DNA from: Agrypnia vestita
Taxonomy: Eukaryota; Arthropoda; Insecta; Trichoptera; Phryganeidae
Reading direction: 5' to 3'
Length of the DNA: 64,000 bases
NCBI GenBank assembly: GCA_016648135.1
Contig: JADDOH010019468.1
Coordinates: 1-64,000, forward strand
Below are positions 13,231-24,053 of this stretch, piece by piece (position 1 is the stretch's first letter; each line of letters begins with the position of its first letter). The position numbers and the translations under genes were made by a program. Below the pieces are notes generated by a model. It did not search any database, was not told where the DNA came from, and saw only the letters and a list, made by a program, of their open reading frames with translations.

Positions 13231-13722
13231 CCCTTCCACAAAGAGTTGGTAGAAGGCTATAGGAGGTCCATGATTCTAATTCTTTATGGAAGGTTCTAGC
13301 TCTGATTGTGATGGGATCATCAGTAAGTAAAGAGCTTTTATGGAATGATAAGTCTCTCGTACATACTATTACCTATCTCCGACTGTTTGCTGAATATGGC
13401 GTCGGACATTCAATTTCTCATGATTACTTTTTTTATTGTAATTCAGTAACCTGAATTCTGATTGAATATTTATATTGATATTCAAATGGAGAAAACATCC
13501 CGGATTTAAACATTTTTGGCTCAAATTCGACCCTAAGAAAAAGAATGAGGAATTAAATAAACTTTTTGTATCGGTATTATTTTAAGTTACGATATAAAGA
13601 GCACTATAATGCCAGCATTATTATTAAAAAGCATTTCAAATATCAATATGGATAAATCAATTGAGTAAAATCGGTTAACGTTCGACAAAATAATATTGTC
13701 ACATATGAAATTACAATATCAA

Positions 13723-13941
13723 TCAGAACTGCCAAATCATATACAACGTTATTCCACAAACATGTTCCGGCGGGTCAATTGCAGGTTTGATAATATTTTT
13801 TCTGGATAAACACTCCTTTCCTGTATCCTTCAACTTATTTGCTTTGATATCTTTCCAGTTTAAAACATTAGATGTTCGTTTTCTCCCTTTATTCATGTGA
13901 ATTCTACCACGCTCCACGATATTGACGCGCGGCGACGCCAT
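13723..13941 (-). pseudogene. N-terminal coding remnant inside the TIR element
   Basis: From the ATG at 13941 the minus strand encodes MASPRVNIVERGRIHMNKGR followed by a basic stretch (RKRTSNVLNWKDIKANKLK) and ends at 13723. An in-frame ATG upstream at 13971 also exists. Short basic modules of this kind occur at the start of several insect transposon proteins, but I cannot name the family. It is missing from block B, which is deleted across this part. Confidence 0.35.
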
Positions 13942-14128
13942 TTTGAGAAACAATATACAACGTTCTTCCACAAACCAATAACTTTAAAATGCAGCCAGAA
14001 GCCTAAAAATTTTTTTCTTGACATATTATCTACCTTAAACGATGCATAATAACATATCCAACATAACTGCATCAATAACTCAAAATTGGCATTTGTGTTG
14101 GATACAACGTTATTCCGGGCAAGGGCTC

Positions 14129-15149
14129 AAATATAAACTAAGCCGCATCTTTGGTAGGTATGAGAGGTCAAAGATCCTCAATGTATTGTAACCACGCAAT
14201 GACTATAAAATAAATCTATTTGCATTAATATCAAGTGATTTCTCAATTACTACATTTCTAAATTATCTAATCTTAAATATTTCAAGGGCACTTTCATTAT
14301 CAAAAGCCTGGTTATCGCTAAAAGCTGATTTGCCTACTCAGTAAAATATTACTGCTGAGGCATCTTAAATATTTTTACGTGCCTTTTACTCGTATAAAAT
14401 GCGGAACAGTTTTTACACAATTGTTTAAATTATGCCATATTGCATTGTTGTTTAATCGATTATCGTTATCTTGAGAGTTTATTATGTATTCGTGAATATA
14501 CTTGCTATTGGTATAAAAAGTAATTATTGGTTTAAAACGCGGTTTTAATAACATTTTGTAATTTTTTAGTAATTTTATCAATACTCTATCCAATGTGATG
14601 ACAGAGAATATCAATATCAATATAATTTAAAAAATTAGTACTGTACCCAGAGTATAAAATTGTACTAAGATGAACTAAACCCTTTCTTTAGGCAAGGGAA
14701 TTGGGTCACAGCGGAAGTATGTCCCTCCCCCTCATGCGTATACTTAAGACACATTTATGTATATTGCAGTTATAGTATTTATTCCTGCATAATTAAATCC
14801 CCTAGTAAACCAAAAGTTTTTTTTACAATAGAGATAGTTTTTTAAATTTCATTTTTCAAACTGAGTCTTTTCAAGTAAAAATATACTTATGTAATAGCGC
14901 GACTTAATTATACTAAGATATTATATTTTTTAAGAGAATTTTATTTGACGTTTCAAAATTCACAAACTCATAGTAATTTTACTAAGCAAGTCACACGTAT
15001 TGAAACCATACCGTGTACCACGAAAGTTACGCTGGTTTATGTCTGTATATTTTGCTGGCTTGTGGTACCTACCTACAGCACAAAAAAAAACATTAAATAT
15101 ATATTCATATTGCGATATTCTCTTTGTTTGCAGTATCAATAACAATTAT
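14129..15149. other. A+T-rich interval without recognisable gene (block A)
   Basis: Nothing is recognised here. In block B the matching position carries the insertion 39501-39933, and block A shows the uninterrupted sequence around 14655. Confidence 0.4.
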
Positions 15150-16440
15150 GACATAATTTATGATCAGTATTATTACTGCAATGATATTCCAACGTTTTAC
15201 AAAAAATAAGTCAGAAATATTGAAAAAAAAATGCAAACTTTGCTATTGCATGTCTCCATAACTGTTGGTAATAGGTCATAATAGATTGAAATTTTCGACT
15301 CATAATCAAGATAGGAATATAGTCCTGCGAGGTCATTAATGTTTTCCAAATAACTCTGTATATATTATCAATTAAATAAAAACTTAAAAAATTAAAAAAT
15401 ATATATATTTTTACTGAGAACCTGGGGAATTATTAATTTATCGCTCATATATCTAATACGTGGAATTAATAAAAACCCAAAAGAGGCTTCTGCGAATAAA
15501 GCCACGCGGTAAAGGGCCGCACGCCCCTGACAGAACCTTGACCAAAATGAATCCAAAATAAACAGGTGCATCAGAAACATACCTAGAATTGTCCTCAGGT
15601 AGAAATGACCAGTGCCCATATCGGACGTTTGACATATCGTGATGTGTTTTTTATGTCGGGATTTATCATAAAAAGGTGGGTGATGGGACTGCCCGAAAGC
15701 GCAAAACGCGTCACGCTTCCATATAGGACAGCGTCACGGGCGATTGTAAAGATCTTCCTTCCGCCTAAGCTCGGCGCTCAGCCGTGAATATTTTCGCAAT
15801 GCGCGGTCGGAACAGCGAGTTTTGAAATGTGTGCGATGTGTCAACTGCATCTATCAGGTCCAAACTTGATCTCTTCAGATGCACTCGGGTCCACAGCTTT
15901 GTGCGTTATCCAGGTAAGTTTCCCGACAGGGTTATTTGTAAAACATTAATAACCTCGCAGGACTATATTCCTGCCTTGATTATGAGTGGAAAATGTTCAA
16001 GCAACCATGACGTAATATCAATAGTTGTGGAGATATGCGACATCAAAGTTTGCATTTTTTTCTCAATATTGTTTAATTTTTGTAAAATGCTGGATTATCA
16101 TTACAATAAATTATATCGAATATGAAAAATTAATTCTCTTTAATACAAGTCAAATTAAATAATGAAAACCTTTGAATTCCAATTGGAATTTTTGCAGAGT
16201 TTTTATAATTTTATTTAACTTTTATTGAAACGAATGAATTTTTCATAAACGATTTAAGTTACTGTGATGATAGTCCAACATTTTACAGTAAAATAAGTCA
16301 TAAATATTGAAAAAAGATGCAAACTTTGATGTCAAAAATCACTAACTATTGATATTAGGTCACGATTGCTTGAACATTTTCGGCTCATAACCAAGGCAGG
16401 AATATAGTCCTGCGAGATTATTAATGTTTTCCAAATAACC
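15150..16440. repeat. Three copies of a ~170-bp repeat in alternating orientation (block A)
   Basis: Copies lie at about 15178-15360 (forward), 15935-16110 (reverse) and 16268-16440 (forward). They share TGCAAACTTTG, GGAATATAGTCCTGCGAG and ATTAATGTTTTCC. The second and third form a long inverted repeat with a loop of about 160 bp. Block B has the same arrangement at about 40130-40295, 40870-41040 and 41200-41375. A short related stretch occurs at 53728-53770. This is compatible with a MITE family; no protein is encoded. Confidence 0.6.
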
Positions 16441-16559
16441 TTGTATATTTTTTTACATAATTATATGCAAGCAATATAATAATTACGCAAGTAAACGTAT
16501 AAAGAGGGGACATGCTGGTGACAATGCGCAGGAGTTTGGTCTTTGGAAATTTAGACGCA

Positions 16560-16960
16560 ATGGATCGTATTACGGAGGAACAACGCGCGTTCTGTGATAA
16601 ACAATTTTACAAAAATGATTCTAAGCGATTGTTCCGCACCTGTTTCACGCTCATTTGAAGCTGGAGGAGACCGGTTCAATGCTAAATAAGAAGAAAACCG
16701 GGCGAACACGGAGCAGGGGAAGCGAAGAGAATGTCGCCCAAATTAACGAGTCTCTACGAGAAAATTCTGCAGCTATGGCGATACCAAGATCAATTTTGAG
16801 TAGAATTTTGAAACTGGATTTGAAACAACACCCACATAATATCCAATTGGTGCGAGATTAAAACCGACGATCAGATTACATGAAAAAGATTCGTTGAGAC
16901 AATGTTAGAGCGGTTCACCAATTTCAAAAACATTTCGTTCTCCCCGAATTCAAAACATCA
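16560..16960 (+). pseudogene. Tc1/IS630-like transposase N-terminal fragment (block A)
   Basis: Starting MDRITEEQRAFCDKQFY at 16560, the frames continue after a stop and frameshift as KLEETGSMLNKKKTGRTRSR and IPRSILSRILKLDL, then HPHNIQLVRDLKP. A later frame reads MLERFTNFKNISF from 16902. The order (HTH-like start, ETGS...GR linker, second HTH, P..IQLV..LKP) matches transposases of the insect Tc1/mariner type annotated with DUF4817. The catalytic DDE core is missing. Stops and frameshifts make it non-functional. The block B copy starts at 41493. Confidence 0.65.
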
Positions 16961-18108
16961 AACGCCTCTCCATTCTCCAAAAGCGAAGGGTGGCTGTGTC
17001 ATCAAAACGCATTATCACTCCTTTTTTCTTAAGTTATTGGTTCCTTGTATATACATACTAATGAATTATAATTTTGTAATGTTTGTATTAGGTTGTTCCG
17101 AAAACAATGGCTGATTCTAACCTTCAAATTCGCTTAAACATAACCATGGAGTAAATAAACTATTTAATAAATGTAGTAAGAGCTATTGTTTATGAATGTA
17201 GAAAAAGAAACTCGCGGAATATATAATCAAAGAATTCTATAATGGCATTTTCTAATGCATTTCTGATATTGATTTTTTTACCGTAAATAATTATGGATAT
17301 GCTTGAAAATTTGAAAGTTTTTGTGAATTAGTAAGGTTCCTCTTTGAATAAACAACGTAAATAATTTATTTTGAACACGAGACTACGAAAGAACGCTGCA
17401 CTGTTTGTTCAGAAATGGTTCCTTCACCCATAATACTTGGTTACCACTATGTGCTATTTTATTGTTTGAAATTACACATAATACTTATAACAAAACCATG
17501 AAATGAGGTAATGCTGATAACCTAATTCAGTTAATACATATATCCGTTTTTAACTGCCAAACAAAGAGAAATGAACAAAAATATGCAATAAATAATTTTC
17601 AGAATGATGTAAAATTAAATATATTTTCATAGCGGCTTAATATTTTAAATATTTAATTGTAAACTGATCTATTCAGAAAACAGAAAGGTGATGAACCATT
17701 CAAATTAATCACATTAGTGGTGTTGGTGTCGAATGTTTCATATACGTATCTCCAAAATTGTCTCCATTCTTCAGGGACTCTCCAAGACAAGAAATGCTCT
17801 CCACAACATGCATGAAAAGGAATCTTGCATCCATCTCGAGCTCAACAACATGCTGCGGAAGTGTCTACGTAGAAAAATTCAGCGTCAAAATAACCAAGAT
17901 AGTTTTTATGACATCATTTTGCTTTCGTAGAATTGGAGAAATCTTTTGTGTGTCACTATGACCAATCATACTTCAGAAGAAAAAGCTCTCCCCTCAGAAC
18001 ACTCAAAAACCCAGCAACACTACGGGAAGATATTTATTGAATTAGATTAAATAAATCAAATAAAATAAATTAAGCGTTGTTTCGTTTACAGGGTGGAAAT
18101 TCACGATT
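16961..18108. other. A+T-rich interval without recognisable gene (block A)
   Basis: I recognise nothing. A 65-codon open frame at 17733-17930 is present in both blocks but has no similarity I know. Confidence 0.4.
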
Positions 18109-18685
18109 AACACAATGATTTATACACAACGTTTTATTCCAATAATTATAATAGCATCACAATCATTGTTATGTTATATCGGGCAATGTGGTAGAAATAA
18201 ATATAGGCACAAGAATAAAAGAACATCTGAGAGCATTCAGAGGACTATCCGGATATTGTGAAATGGCGGACCACTGTATTGAACATGATCACTTGTTTGA
18301 CCAAAATAATGTTAGGGTCTTGCATCTAGAGGCGAAGGGTCGTAAACTGGATGCTCTAGAAATACTAGAAATTAATAAAGCAATCAAAAATAAAAATAAC
18401 CTAATAAACGTTCAAATACCTGCGTCATCCCCATTGTTAAAATAAGTATTATTTTATGTAAAAATTAATTACTGTCGTATATGTTAATAAATAACTACCC
18501 TCGCTCCGCCCCTCCCCCCTCACCCACTCCATCATCCCTTTACTTTCTATTTGTTTGTCGATCATATTGATTTACAATTTAGTTCTAATATTGCCTCTGA
18601 AGATGGTGGTTGTGCCCAGCGAAAGCGCTTAGGCTCATATAACTCAAATTAGTGAAATAAAACGTTGTGTATAAATCAGTGTGTT
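18109..18685 (+). mobile_element. Penelope-like element fragment with flanking inverted repeats (block A)
   Basis: A decayed GIY-YIG endonuclease tail (18172-18445) lies between two 32-bp inverted repeats, 18109-18140 and 18654-18685 (shared core TTTATACACAACGTTTTATT). Downstream of the coding part is CTGAAGATGG...GCGAAAGC (18597-18628), a degenerate hammerhead-like signature of PLE ends. PLEs often have inverted partial terminal repeats and 5' truncation, which fits. The reverse transcriptase is missing entirely. Confidence 0.65.
18172..18445 (+). pseudogene. PLE GIY-YIG endonuclease C-terminus, frameshifted (block A)
   Basis: YIGQC is followed by a 4-base insertion relative to block B, which breaks the frame. 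After it the frame reads GTRIKEHLRAF, ADHCIEHDHLFD, NNVRVLHLEAKGRKLDALE and ends ...SSPLLK. The YIG box, the R...EH segment and the late Glu of the KGRKL..LE motif are the conserved parts of GIY-YIG nucleases in Penelope-like retroelements. The domain is truncated at its start and is not functional. Confidence 0.7.
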
Positions 18686-20585
18686 AAATAAATCAGTTTA
18701 TGTCTAAATAATCTTTAATTTAAAAAATTTACAACTTATGTATAAATTACATTAGTTATTTTTAGCGACGACTGGTTTCAATACTATTCATAAAAAATAT
18801 CTTCGTTAGGATAGACACACAATTACTGTTCCATAAATGAAATATGTAGAGAAATCAACTGTTCGGTGGCGACGTGTACTCAAGGGGGTGTGGGATGGAA
18901 ATTAATATAGTGGAGAGATTGAAATGGGAAATATAATATTTGTTCGTTTAATTCGATTTGTTATTAATTATACATATTAGATTTAATGCTGAAAGACTAA
19001 ATACTATTTGCATACAAAATTTCAATGACTTTTTCTTTTTTTGGTTTAAAATAATCAATGTGGTTTAGAGTAAATACGTTTGTTTTTTAAAATGTTACGA
19101 AGTTAATGCCAGAGACATGAAAAATAGTTTTTTATCTGTTTCAATCTCAACGTTTATTTGTATCACTACTGACGTGCTAATTTTTTACACTTGACATAAC
19201 GAATATTAATATGTTTTTTAAATTTCCTGCATAGGTTTCCCATGAAAAATTCTGATTTAATGGAAAAATTTCGTGATATTTTTTTATTAATCGTGTAGAT
19301 TTTCATTCGTTGTGTGATTCATATTCGATTATAACGGTATCTGTGGTTTATTGAAATAATGATTATTGCAATGCAGTGAACAATCACTGGTATACTTATT
19401 AGAAATTTAAATTACAGTTACCAATCACCATTATCATCGAAAACTAATTATACAATCATAGTGTATCTAGCCACAGCCATACAAAAAAATTAGGAAAATG
19501 AGGGATCTAAACACTGAATATAGCAGCGTGAAGCCAGTGCTTTGAAATAAGATGTAGGTACTTGACTAGAATTTCTACGAAATAAATCGTAATGAAATAT
19601 GTATATCATAATCTTTATCAAATTATTCTGATTTGAATGCTATATAATATTCTGTCAGATAAATATTAAATTTCAGATTTAGGTCAAAATATTTTTTTAC
19701 GTTCAACACACGCTGACTGCATGCGCCTATGCGTGTATTTTAAATGTCACAAACTTTTCTTACATTTCTTTGTCTTTGCTTGTTTCGTTACGTTTATTCC
19801 TCATAATGTTGATCAATTTATTGGATTAAATACGTACACAATGTTAGCTCTATGTGAGTTTAATTATAACTTGTTATTTTACTACTTAAGTTTCGAGAAG
19901 AGATAAACAACAGAATCTATCATCGACAGGTTAAACTACTTTCAATTTACTTTCATTTTTACGTGGATTTTGTTTAAATACATATAATGAATTCATTAGT
20001 TACTAACAAAAAGAGCTGAGGCTACTAGTATAAATGTGTTTGTAACGGGAATATTGAGAGAAGAGGAAATGTGTTTGTGAAATTAATACTGTTAAGTAAA
20101 TTAATACCCGAATTCAATTAACTAACTAACTATCGCGCCGTTTCCCCGCAGGGGAAGACAGAGAGGATAGAACGCCATATTCCTCTATGGTTCAAATTTA
20201 ATTTAATTACAAATCTTTCAGAATTATTTAATTGATTACCTTTACACGATGGAGAAGTTTAATAGTACATGAAAGAAAATAATGATTATTATCCATGATG
20301 TGGTTCGCGAATTGAGAAAAGTTACTACTTGTAAGGCAACGACGATGGTCTTTTAGTGTAAAGTTGAGATTTATTTATGTATTTATTGAAATGTATTTCA
20401 CTCTATATAAAAATCTCTATAATGTAAACGCCAAATCAATCTATAAAAACCTCATAATGTATTTTATTTTATTTTAGTCCTGTCTGTATCGAAGTGCACG
20501 TAACATAGGATGTGGACAAATATGGTGACTCTTGAGGATCAGGTGCATTCTGATATCTTTCTTGCTTAAACAGTATAGTTTTTAC
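18686..20585. other. A+T-rich interval without recognisable gene (block A)
   Basis: I recognise no coding region or repeat. The interval is nearly identical to 43678-45545 in block B, with small indels near 20010. Confidence 0.4.
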
Positions 20586-21387
20586 CGTCGACGTATTTAC
20601 CGTCGACGAAACGAGACCGTCCACGTCCGTCCATCGACGAGACGATCAACTAGTTGAATTCGTCAACTAGTTGACGCGTCAACTTCGTTACGCGGACGTT
20701 CTATCTAAACATCGGGACGATGATCGACTGTCTACAGTTCGACACGACGCTGCTCGACGACTCAACCGTTGTCTATTTTTATTACGTTAATTTTTAAAAT
20801 TTAAAGAAGTTCGAAGGAATATAGTTTCGGGGAAAGTAAAACCGCTACTTGTGCTTATATGTAAAAAGAAATTTTGTATTATTTATTTGTTTACGCACAT
20901 TATAGGCTTTTACATATTGTTTTATATACTTCTTTCTTTATATAATAATGAAAGAAGTAGGTATACACAACAATATCAGGTGTAAGCAGTAAAATATTAG
21001 TTCAATAAAAAATAAAATAATTAAACAGAATTGTTTTATTTTATACAGCGTAAAATTAGGAATTCACCGAAACTTCGCACGTGCACATCGCAAAAAATCA
21101 AGTAAAAAATAATAGATAATAGCTTACTAAGCCTATCTCGCCCTACGCATGCATTCAAATTTCAAGTCTCTGTCATAGTTCGTGTGCACAGATCTGCACT
21201 CTATTTTGTCTTGCTCTCGCTCGTTGCTTTGCATTACGTTGAATCTCGAATCGTCCACCGACCACGGCGTCCGCCGTCCACCGTCTACGAATTCAACTAG
21301 TCCATGCGATAAACGTAAACCGTCGACGCGTCGATGCAACGTCAACGGTTGATTTCAACTAGTCCGTCCATTCAACGCCCATCCCTA
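20586..21387. mobile_element. hAT-like element, right end recognisable (block A)
   Basis: The right boundary reads CGCCCATCCCTA at 21376-21387, the complement of TAGGGATGGGCG, a typical hAT end. The interior has many short motifs in both orientations (CAACTAGTTGA, GTCGACG, CGTCCACG) near 20590-20770 and again at 21250-21370, as subterminal repeats of hAT elements do. I could not find a matching left TIR or an 8-bp target duplication. No transposase is encoded. Confidence 0.4.
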
Positions 21388-23337
21388 GTACCTACTCCCA
21401 GAGCAGCGGTGAAAGCGGAGTTTGGCGTTGTAATTTGGCGCCCACCTCAGCGGCGCCTGTTAATTTCCATAGATGATACAAAACGCCGCTCGGCGCTCTT
21501 ATTTTAAACCGTTTTCCCGCCGAGCATTCCTTCTGTCATTGCCCTTCTCTGATTTGTTCCCGCGCGTTCGTAAATAGCCGCATTACTCAATGTTGTTCTC
21601 ACTAATATTAGAAGCATCATTTAAGGGGAAGCTCATTGTATCGACGTCTGGCAACACCGGGATTTATTAATAAAGCATTGCATCTGGAATGGCGGTAGGT
21701 ACCTGCGCCCGGCTAAATGCCGAGGAAATCATTGATAGTTTAATAGCTTTCAGAAATAAATGTTGTAATCGGGTGTATTTTGGAATCATCATCATCCGCT
21801 GGTGAGTAAGTAGTGGAGAATTCGCTGCGTAGATAAAATATATTAGCATTTGTTCTATAGTCGATTGCCAATTATATAGAAGTAATCATTAAAAAATTGT
21901 TTTCTAATATTGAATGTATTGTAATTATACTTTTTCACTTTTTTTTTTAAAAATGCGTCAGTATAATCACTCCTGCAGTAATGCCAGCACGCCTGGCGCG
22001 TTCACGTTAAAATTACAGCTGATAAATCGATACAGTTCAAGTAATGTGATTCGTGGTTGAACGCATACAACGATATTCAAAATTAATAAATGCCGTTTTA
22101 CAAAAGAGTTGTAACGAACCACGATTTAGTTTTTTGTAACAATGTAAAATGTAACACGTTCTTTAGGATACTTTAGTTCCCGTGAGATTCATCACAGTTA
22201 AGACTCTTTATTGACTCATTGAAACACAATTCAGTTGTTAATAGAAAAAAGTGAGGAAGACGTAAACACATATAGCTATTGTAAGGCAAGAAAACGGCAA
22301 AAAATTAAATTTTTGGTATTTTTTTACAATTTGATGGGAGATAGGATATTTATATCGTCGGGTTCAATATCAGCATCCTAGAATTTGTAAAATTCAGACA
22401 TATTTTCCTAAAGGATCGAAAATAAATATTTTCGACCGATAATCCTTAATCTTCTTCTTCTACTTCTCGTATCTATCTTAATTGTTCAACAGTCATTGGC
22501 TTTTATGTTTGCTTTCATCAGTTTTTTTACTATGGCCTGGAAAAATTTTACAGTCCCAAATCATTGCTTATACATCATTTTCACAGTATATTTCGGGTAT
22601 CCCTATTAAATGTGTCACGAAAACTGTGTTAGAAATAGACTGTTGAAAATTTTACCTATGTACATTTCATATGTTTATTATCACATTTATCTGTGTACGC
22701 CTTTGAAGCCTTGCGAGCACTCTACAATCTCGAATTTTCCACCATTATACTATGGTATCATACAAGCGAATAATAGTTCTTTTATGTTAAAATTTTAACA
22801 CATTTATTTATATTTTTGATACATTTCTATTATTTCTTTTATTTAATAGTTATTGTTTATTTATTTCAAATGGTTTATATGCCATTAATGAGCAACTTTT
22901 GCGTGTTGAAAAATGATATTGTAACGTCGCATATGTAGACATAAAAACACAGAATGCAATATTCCTGTTTTGGGTTTTTGATGATGATTATTTTTGAATC
23001 TCTTATTCTCCGCATTCCCTTCATTCTATATATCACACTAATTGGAAAATGTAGATTCACTATTACTTTCCAAAGTCTCATATAAAATTGCAAAACTCAT
23101 AAATGTAAACTTATTAAATAATTACACTGACATATTTACTGTTGTAAATCTACGTCTTGTCTATTTTTGAGTGTCGGAATAATATTCGAACCAAAATTAG
23201 AGTCTTGCGTTTTTCAGTTTTTTCTTACCTTTTTTTTTCTTTTAAAAAAAATAGATACCCGAGCACGGAATACGTGTCACATCAATATTCTTACTATTTT
23301 CACACTAAGCTAAACGCTTGTGCTATTAAAATAGGTC
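21388..23337. other. A+T-rich interval without recognisable gene (block A)
   Basis: I recognise nothing. By eye I saw no difference from 46432-48377 in block B from about 21491 onward. Confidence 0.4.
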
Positions 23338-23420
23338 TAACTTGCTGGTCTGGAGTGAGGTTCGAACCTGCGACCTTTGGATCACGAGACGAGAGTCCTA
23401 ACCCCAAGACTAACAAGCTA
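23338..23420 (-). repeat. tRNA-like sequence, probable SINE head (block A)
   Basis: On the minus strand it starts TAGCTTG and contains GGTTAGGACTCTCGTCTCG and a Pol III B-box-like GGTTCGAACC. It ends CAAGTTA, which can pair with the start. It has the same plan as 31231-31300 but an extra 13 bases or so before the 3' strand. The T-arm stem does not pair properly and the layout is not that of a functional tRNA, so I call it a tRNA-derived repeat. Confidence 0.5.
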
Positions 23421-23718
23421 CATCTAGAGTGCGGTCGATTAATACATGATTTCATAAACATCATTTAGCAGATTCCTTCCTCGAGGCAGTTCAATAATAA
23501 TAAGCAGTGCAGTGTACCGTGCATAGGAATTTCAGAGGATATTCAACCCGAATTCCTCCTTGCGCAGTCATATCCGTGTCAGTCTCATGAGTCCACCTGG
23601 AAGAAGTACTTCCGCAAAAAGGACTATTATTATGGTATGGGCGTGACACTTCATTGTGTTTTTAACCACTTCTGAGTTTTAACCACCATTTCTGAGGATA
23701 GTCGGACCGGATTATAAA

Positions 23719-24033
23719 TAGATAGATTAGAGAGATTAGATATATAAGACAGATTAGATAGATTAGATGTATTAGATAGATTAGATAGATTAGATAGATT
23801 AGATAGATTAGATAGATTAGATAGATTAGATAGATTAGATAGATTAGATAGATTAGATAGATTAGATAGATTAGATAGATTAGATAGATTAGATATATTA
23901 GATAGATTAGATAGATTAGATAGATTAGATAGATTAGATAGATTAGATAGATTAGATAGATTAGATAGATTAGATAGATTAGATAGATTAGATAGATTAG
24001 ATAGATTAGATAGATTAGATAGATTAGATAGAT
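23719..24033. repeat. 9-bp microsatellite (GATTAGATA)n, truncated by the assembly gap
   Basis: About 35 units of GATTAGATA with a few variants at the left end. It stops at the N run, while block B shows the same array ending in unique sequence at 49094. The 9-bp period keeps minus-strand frames open, giving artificial LSN or LIY tripeptide repeats. These are not genes. Confidence 0.95.
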
Positions 24034-24053
24034 NNNNNNNNNNNNNNNNNNNN
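24034..24053. other. Assembly gap of 20 N
   Basis: Twenty unknown bases separate a microsatellite (left) from the inside of a Gypsy pol gene (right). Both are sequences at which assemblies break. The remaining integrase, the 3' LTR and the left flank of the Gypsy insertion are not in the window, so the true gap is longer or the contigs are not adjacent. Confidence 0.97.

Larger units (their letters stand above)
12798..14128. mobile_element. 1.33-kb TIR DNA transposon with decayed minus-strand gene (block A)
   Basis: The ends are near-perfect inverted repeats of about 32 bp. The left starts GAGCCCTTGCCCGGAATAAC at 12798, the right is its complement ending at 14128. Flanks ...AAAT and AAAT... 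may be a short target duplication. The motif ACAACGTTATTCC or its complement recurs inside near 12820, 13028, 13742, 13957 (one change) and 14104, as subterminal transposase sites often do. Two minus-strand coding remnants lie inside. Block B retains only the left part (38228 to about 39003). The superfamily is not recognised. Confidence 0.7.
5418..24033. repeat. Block A of an 18.6/20.3-kb direct duplication
   Basis: From 5418 (GTTCGTAAACC) to the 20-N gap the sequence is collinear with 28782-49094. Similarity is very high. I saw no difference between about 21491 and 23740 and its partner 46531-48780 (constant offset 25040). The left half has substitutions and indels, and one non-homologous stretch (about 8234-9060 in A against 32104-34375 in B). 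The left edge coincides with the Gypsy LTR end in B and the right edge with the contig end. Allelic haplotypes scaffolded in series explain both edges; a true duplication is the alternative. Confidence 0.96.
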
